Of a stretch of 64,000 nt of DNA, positions 60,472 through 64,000 are shown one piece after another; position 1 is the first letter of the stretch; each line of letters starts with the position of its first letter. The notes beneath the pieces are model-generated. The model saw nothing but the letters and a program-made list of their open reading frames with translations. It had not been told where the DNA came from and searched no databases. Both the position numbers and the translations under genes were made by a program. This DNA is from Rhodococcus_G sp042879035 (GTDB taxonomy: Bacteria; Actinomycetota; Actinomycetes; Mycobacteriales; Mycobacteriaceae), in assembly GCF_042879035.1 (NCBI RefSeq), contig NZ_JBIAOU010000020.1:1-64000 (forward strand), read 5' to 3'.

Positions 60472-61707
60472 TCAGTCCGGGTGACCGGGCGGGCCCTCCC
60501 GGACGGTCGGGAGGGTCGACACCGCCGGATCGCGGTCGGCTCCGCGCAGGGTGAGCACGCTGACGACCGCCGCGGTCACCGCAGTGGTCGTGGCAGCGAC
60601 GGCGATCAGTTGCTGCATGGTCGAGGCGACTTCGAGGATGAGCACCACCTCGACCGCCAGACCCACCCACGCGCCGATCGCGAGCCGCGTGTGTTCCCGG
60701 GCGATCGCGGACAGCAGTGCGCCCTGCAGCACCGCGAGGCAGGCCCCGTTCGCCGCGAACGCCCACAGCAGCCCCTGCACGGGCCGGTAGTCCTCGCCGA
60801 CGAGCACGGGCACCAGCGGCGCCGCGACGGCGGCCGCGGCGACGGTGACGGCACCGATGCCGACGAGCACGCCGAGCGCCGACCGGACCGCCCGTGCGGA
60901 GTGCGCCGGGTTCGCCATCCGCGGGTACAGCACCACCCCGACCGCGGCGGGCAACCAGAACGCGACCTTGGTCGCGACCGCGCCCAGTGAGTACTGCCCG
61001 GCCTGTTCCTCGTCGAGCACCACCCGGGCGAGGAGGACGTCGACCGACGACAGCACGATCAGCGCGAGCTGCACCTGCGACGCCCGCAGCACCGACGCGA
61101 CCCCGTCATAGGCCGGCTGCGCGCCCCGGTGCGGGCCCGCGAGCACCCGCGCCCCGACCGCGACCGCTCCGGTTCCGAGGGCGGACGCGGTCAGCGCGGC
61201 GCCCGGCCCACCGCCCGGAGCGAGGACGGCGACGGCAGGCAGGACCTTCCCGAGGCCGGCGGCGCCGAGGACCACGGACAGGGCCGCGAAGCGGCCCGTG
61301 CCCTGCAGCAGTCCCTGCTCGCCTGCGAGCAGCACCAGCATCGGCGCGGTGAGCAGCGCCGCCGCGGTCGGGGCCACGCCGGTGCCGAGCACGGCGGCGA
61401 TCGGCGCCACGAGCAGTGCCGCGAGGATCGCGACGATCGCCGCGCACCGCACGCCGAGCCGCCGCAGCGCGGCCGCGTCACCGCCGAGCACGACATCGCG
61501 TGCGACGACGGTCTGCAGGGCGAGCGCCGGAACCGCGAGGACGAGCTGTGCGGCAGTGAGGGCGGCGAATTCGCCGTACCCGGCCGGTCCGAGCCACCCG
61601 GCGGCGGCCAGTGCAAGGACGTAGGAGGCGACGTTCGCCGTCATCGTCCCGGCGGTCACCATCGTCATCCCCGCCACATCGGAGGTGGTGCCGGGCCGGG
61701 AGGTCAT
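60472..61707 (-). CDS. Flippase-like polysaccharide biosynthesis membrane protein
   Basis: A 411-residue protein with about twelve helices. The opening SDVAGMTMVTAGTMTANVAS..WLGPAGYGEFAAL resembles Wzx/MurJ-type oligosaccharide flippases of the MOP superfamily. It could move a lipid-linked glycan across the membrane. Its neighbours (a large membrane protein, a glycosyltransferase, AftD) support an envelope role. The ATG has GGGAGG close upstream. It diverges from the next gene across a region with a large inverted repeat. Confidence 0.8.
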   Translation of the reverse strand: MTSRPGTTSDVAGMTMVTAGTMTANVASYVLALAAAGWLGPAGYGEFAALTAAQLVLAVPALALQTVVARDVVLGGDAAALRRLGVRCAAIVAILAALLVAPIAAVLGTGVAPTAAALLTAPMLVLLAGEQGLLQGTGRFAALSVVLGAAGLGKVLPAVAVLAPGGGPGAALTASALGTGAVAVGARVLAGPHRGAQPAYDGVASVLRASQVQLALIVLSSVDVLLARVVLDEEQAGQYSLGAVATKVAFWLPAAVGVVLYPRMANPAHSARAVRSALGVLVGIGAVTVAAAAVAAPLVPVLVGEDYRPVQGLLWAFAANGACLAVLQGALLSAIAREHTRLAIGAWVGLAVEVVLILEVASTMQQLIAVAATTTAVTAAVVSVLTLRGADRDPAVSTLPTVREGPPGHPD

Positions 61708-61729
61708 CCGCCCATGATCTCACCCGACC

Positions 61730-61777
61730 GCAGTGGTGCACTTGCGGACGGCGGGACGTCCGTAAGTGCACCACTGC
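61730..61777. repeat. 21-bp-arm inverted repeat in a divergent promoter region
   Basis: GCAGTGGTGCACTTGCGGAC.. pairs with its near-exact complement (one G-T pair) around a 6-nt GCGGGA loop. It lies between two divergent start codons, so it is not a terminator for either gene; it may be a dispersed palindromic element. Confidence 0.85.
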
Positions 61778-61801
61778 CGTCAGGGCGTGTCCCCCATGCC
61801 C

Positions 61802-61807
61802 TAGTCT
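61802..61807 (+). promoter_or_regulatory. -10 element TAGTCT, leaderless start
   Basis: TAGTCT fits TANNNT and ends 8 positions before the ATG of the large membrane protein; no ribosome site intervenes. Confidence 0.4.
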
Positions 61808-61814
61808 TCGCTCC

Positions 61815-63614
61815 ATGATCGCGCGGCCCGCGGGGCTCACCCGGGCCGCCGTGCCGGGTTACAGCCTGGCTCTCGCGGTACTGATTCTCGGTCCGCTGCT
61901 CGGGCCCGGTCACCTGTTGCTGCGTGACGCGGTCAGTACACCGCGATCGTTCCTGACGGATTCGGCGCTCGGACTGTCCGGCGCGGCCGCGCGGGCGGTG
62001 CCGCAGGACGCCGCAACGGCGGTGTTGTCCGCGGTGGTCGACGGCGGGCTGGTCGTCAAGGCGATCCTGCTGGCCGCGTTGTGGGCGGCGGGTTGGGGCG
62101 CGGCGCGGATGGTCACGGTGCTCCTGCCCACGGTCGGGCTCCCGGGCCGGCTGCTGGCGTCGACGGTGATGGTGTGGAACCCGTACGTCGCCGAGCGGCT
62201 GTTGCAGGGACACTGGAGTCTGCTGACCGGGTATGCGGCGTTGCCGTGGATCGTGGTGGCGGCGTGCAGGATTCGACAGTCGAGCAGCCGTGATCTGCTG
62301 GGGTGGGCGCCACTCGCGCTGTCCCTGGCCGCGGCGGGCCTCACCCCGACCGGTGCCGTGCTGGCGTCGCTGCTCGCCCTGACGCTGCTCGCACTGCCGG
62401 GACCGCGGCGTGGGCGACACGTGACCGCCGGACTGCTGCTCGCCCTGGTCGCGTCGGCGCCGTGGCTGACGGCGACCGCGCTGTCGGGGGCGGGCGCGCA
62501 GGGGTCCGATCCGTCCGGGGTCGCGGCGTTCGCGGCCCGCGCCGAACCGGGCCTCGGGACGATCGGCAGCCTCGCCGGGCTCGGCGGGATCTGGAATGCC
62601 GACGCGGTCCCGGGGAGCCGGACGACGCCGTGGGCGCTGGTCGGGACCGCCCTGCTGCTCGCGCTCGTCGTGTGTGGCCTGCCCGCGTTGTGGCGCCGAC
62701 GCCGCAATCCGGTGATCGTCACCCTGGCCGTATTCGCCGCCGCGGCGGTGATCCTTCCGGCGCTCGGCGCGACGGCGTGGGGCCTGGGCGCGGGTGAGTG
62801 GGCGGTGGTGCACGTCCCCGGCTACGGGCTGCTGCGCGACGCCCAGAAGTGGGTCGCGTCGGCCGCGCCGTTCTACGCGCTGGCGGCGGCCGCGGGGGTC
62901 ACGACGATCGCGCGCCTGGCTCGGCGGGTCTTCACGCCGGAGCGGAGAGGCAGGGAGCGGACGGCAGCGGCCGCCGCCGTCGCGATCGCCGCGGTGCTGG
63001 TGTCGCTGCCGGACCTGGCGTGGGGTGTCGGGGGCGCGTTGCGTCCGGTGCACTACCCGGACTCGTGGCGGCAGGTGGCGGGGTTGCTCGCCGGCGCGGA
63101 CGGCGAGGTCGCGGTGCTGCCGGCAGGCACGTTCCGACGATTCACCTACACGGGGTCGGCGCCCGTCCTGGATCCGGCGCCGCGGATGCTTCCCCTCGAC
63201 GTCCCGCAGTCGGGGCGCCTGCTCGTCGGCTCCTCCGAGCCCGGTCCCGCCAGCGGCTACACCGACATCGACGGCGAGGACGGCCGCGCCGACATGATCG
63301 ACACGGTCCTGCGGTCCGGGGGGTCCGCCGCCGACCTCGCGGACCTCGGCGTCGGCTGGGTCCTCGTCGAGCACGGCACACCGGGCCTCCCCGGGAACCA
63401 GGACCTGCTCGACACCCTGGACCGGGTCCACGACGACGAGTACCTGACGCTGTACCGGGTGCCCGCCGAGCCCGCCCCCCGCGACGCCGCTACCGGTGCT
63501 CGGATCGCGCTGGTCGCCGCGCACCTGGCGTGGGCGGCGCTGTTAGCCGGCGGCGCGCTGGGTTGCGTACTCGGCGTCCGACGCGACCACCGGATCCGTG
63601 CCGATCAGACCTGA
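61815..63614 (+). CDS. Large membrane protein (Rv0226c-like)
   Basis: A 599-residue protein with about ten helices (AAVPGYSLALAVLILGPLLG, VVKAILLAALWAAGW, LLLALVASAPWLTA and others), an outer C-terminal domain (about 410-560; RPVHYPDSWRQVAGLLAG) and a final helix (IALVAAHLAWAALLAGGALG). The layout, with the phrase NPYVAERLLQGHW, recalls GT-C-type glycosyltransferases, and the gene sits where Rv0226c sits in M. tuberculosis. No catalytic residue can be named with certainty. The end overlaps the convergent glycosyltransferase by 72 bp. Confidence 0.78.
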   Translation: MIARPAGLTRAAVPGYSLALAVLILGPLLGPGHLLLRDAVSTPRSFLTDSALGLSGAAARAVPQDAATAVLSAVVDGGLVVKAILLAALWAAGWGAARMVTVLLPTVGLPGRLLASTVMVWNPYVAERLLQGHWSLLTGYAALPWIVVAACRIRQSSSRDLLGWAPLALSLAAAGLTPTGAVLASLLALTLLALPGPRRGRHVTAGLLLALVASAPWLTATALSGAGAQGSDPSGVAAFAARAEPGLGTIGSLAGLGGIWNADAVPGSRTTPWALVGTALLLALVVCGLPALWRRRRNPVIVTLAVFAAAAVILPALGATAWGLGAGEWAVVHVPGYGLLRDAQKWVASAAPFYALAAAAGVTTIARLARRVFTPERRGRERTAAAAAVAIAAVLVSLPDLAWGVGGALRPVHYPDSWRQVAGLLAGADGEVAVLPAGTFRRFTYTGSAPVLDPAPRMLPLDVPQSGRLLVGSSEPGPASGYTDIDGEDGRADMIDTVLRSGGSAADLADLGVGWVLVEHGTPGLPGNQDLLDTLDRVHDDEYLTLYRVPAEPAPRDAATGARIALVAAHLAWAALLAGGALGCVLGVRRDHRIRADQT

Positions 63615-64000
63615 CAGGTAGCGGCCGGCGGCGGACGCGGCGAGTACGGTGTGCACGCCGTCCGCGGTCTGACGCCACGAGAACTCCGTCGCCCGCACCC
63701 GGGCCTTCTCCCCCAGTTCGGAGCGGCGTTCGTCGTCGCGCAGGAGGTCTTCGACGGCCTCCGTCAGCGCCGCGACGTCGTCCGCGTTGCCCGCCGGATC
63801 GAGGTGCTCGCCGCCGACGACGAGCCCGGTGACCCCGTCGACGATGGAGTCCGTCAGACCCCGGGAGCTGCGGTAGCCGACGGTCGGGACACCGTGCTGC
63901 GCGGCCTCGATGACCGCGAGGCCCCAGCCCTCCTTGCGGGACGGCATCACATGGACCCAGGCGCGGGAGAGGATGTCGTGCTTGCGGTGCTCGGTGACGT
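63543..64000 (-). CDS. GT-B glycosyltransferase family 4 (C-terminal part)
   Basis: The last 151 residues of a gene that continues past the right edge. SRKEGWGLAVIEAAQHGVPTVGY has the ExxxxxxxE signature of nucleotide-sugar binding in family 4 enzymes, and GVTGLVV and the terminal helices fit the C-terminal Rossmann domain. By position it matches Rv0225. Donor and acceptor are unknown. It overlaps the preceding convergent gene at its 3' end. Confidence 0.85.
   Translation of the reverse strand, partial: VTEHRKHDILSRAWVHVMPSRKEGWGLAVIEAAQHGVPTVGYRSSRGLTDSIVDGVTGLVVGGEHLDPAGNADDVAALTEAVEDLLRDDERRSELGEKARVRATEFSWRQTADGVHTVLAASAAGRYLSGLIGTDPVVASDAEYATQRAAG

Overview
The window is very GC-rich, densely coded and has actinobacterial start signals (many GTG starts, AGGAG-type ribosome sites, several leaderless-looking starts). 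Its marker genes are those of the mycolic-acid bacteria: the arabinogalactan/lipoarabinomannan arabinosyltransferase AftD, a PknK-type kinase-regulator, FadE5, FadA2, FabG4, HtdX, LpqI and a DUF3068 protein. The right half follows the order of the Mycobacterium tuberculosis Rv0225-Rv0244 neighbourhood, with insertions. A Rhodococcus or close relative is the most likely source; the species cannot be fixed from the sequence alone.

Left, accessory part (1-22 kb). After the start of an AccD5-type carboxylase come two paralogous LuxR-family ATPase regulators arranged tail to tail and overlapping. Next are a four-activity wall-lytic protein (M23 peptidase, DUF1906, amidase, DUF4185/GH183) without a signal peptide, and a tyrosinase translationally coupled to a DUF2182 membrane protein. 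Then comes the most unusual part: an eight-gene operon on the minus strand (22.0 down to 11.9 kb). It encodes an LCAT-like lipase, a CHAT protease/ATPase/degenerate subtilase fusion, a trypsin-nuclease fusion, an M43 metalloprotease, a small protein, an M28 peptidase, a lipoprotein and a polytopic membrane protein. I see this as a candidate CHAT-centred biological-conflict or controlled self-destruction system.

Middle part (22-45 kb). A cold-shock protein and PknK are followed by FabH, a secreted DUF4185 protein, a methyltransferase, FadE5, a membrane alpha/beta-hydrolase, GYD, DUF72 and DUF2236 proteins, and a VanW-family protein whose coding region carries a 51-bp palindromic element in frame. 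A TetR-monooxygenase-ChoD operon with a clear operator, a GH19-like hydrolase and an aldo/keto reductase follow.

Right, conserved part (45-64 kb). FadA2 diverges from FabG4-HtdX; a TetR regulator near by carries the same operator in its own promoter, so it probably controls the whole fatty-acid module. LpqI, a universal stress protein, EntC, a DUF2613 peptide, AftD, an acyltransferase, a DUF3068 protein, a Mut7-C protein, a flippase-like protein, a large membrane protein and the end of a glycosyltransferase form a cell-envelope block.

No rRNA, tRNA, CRISPR array, insertion sequence or replication origin was seen. Dispersed palindromic elements occur at three places (51-bp family) plus one unrelated large inverted repeat.
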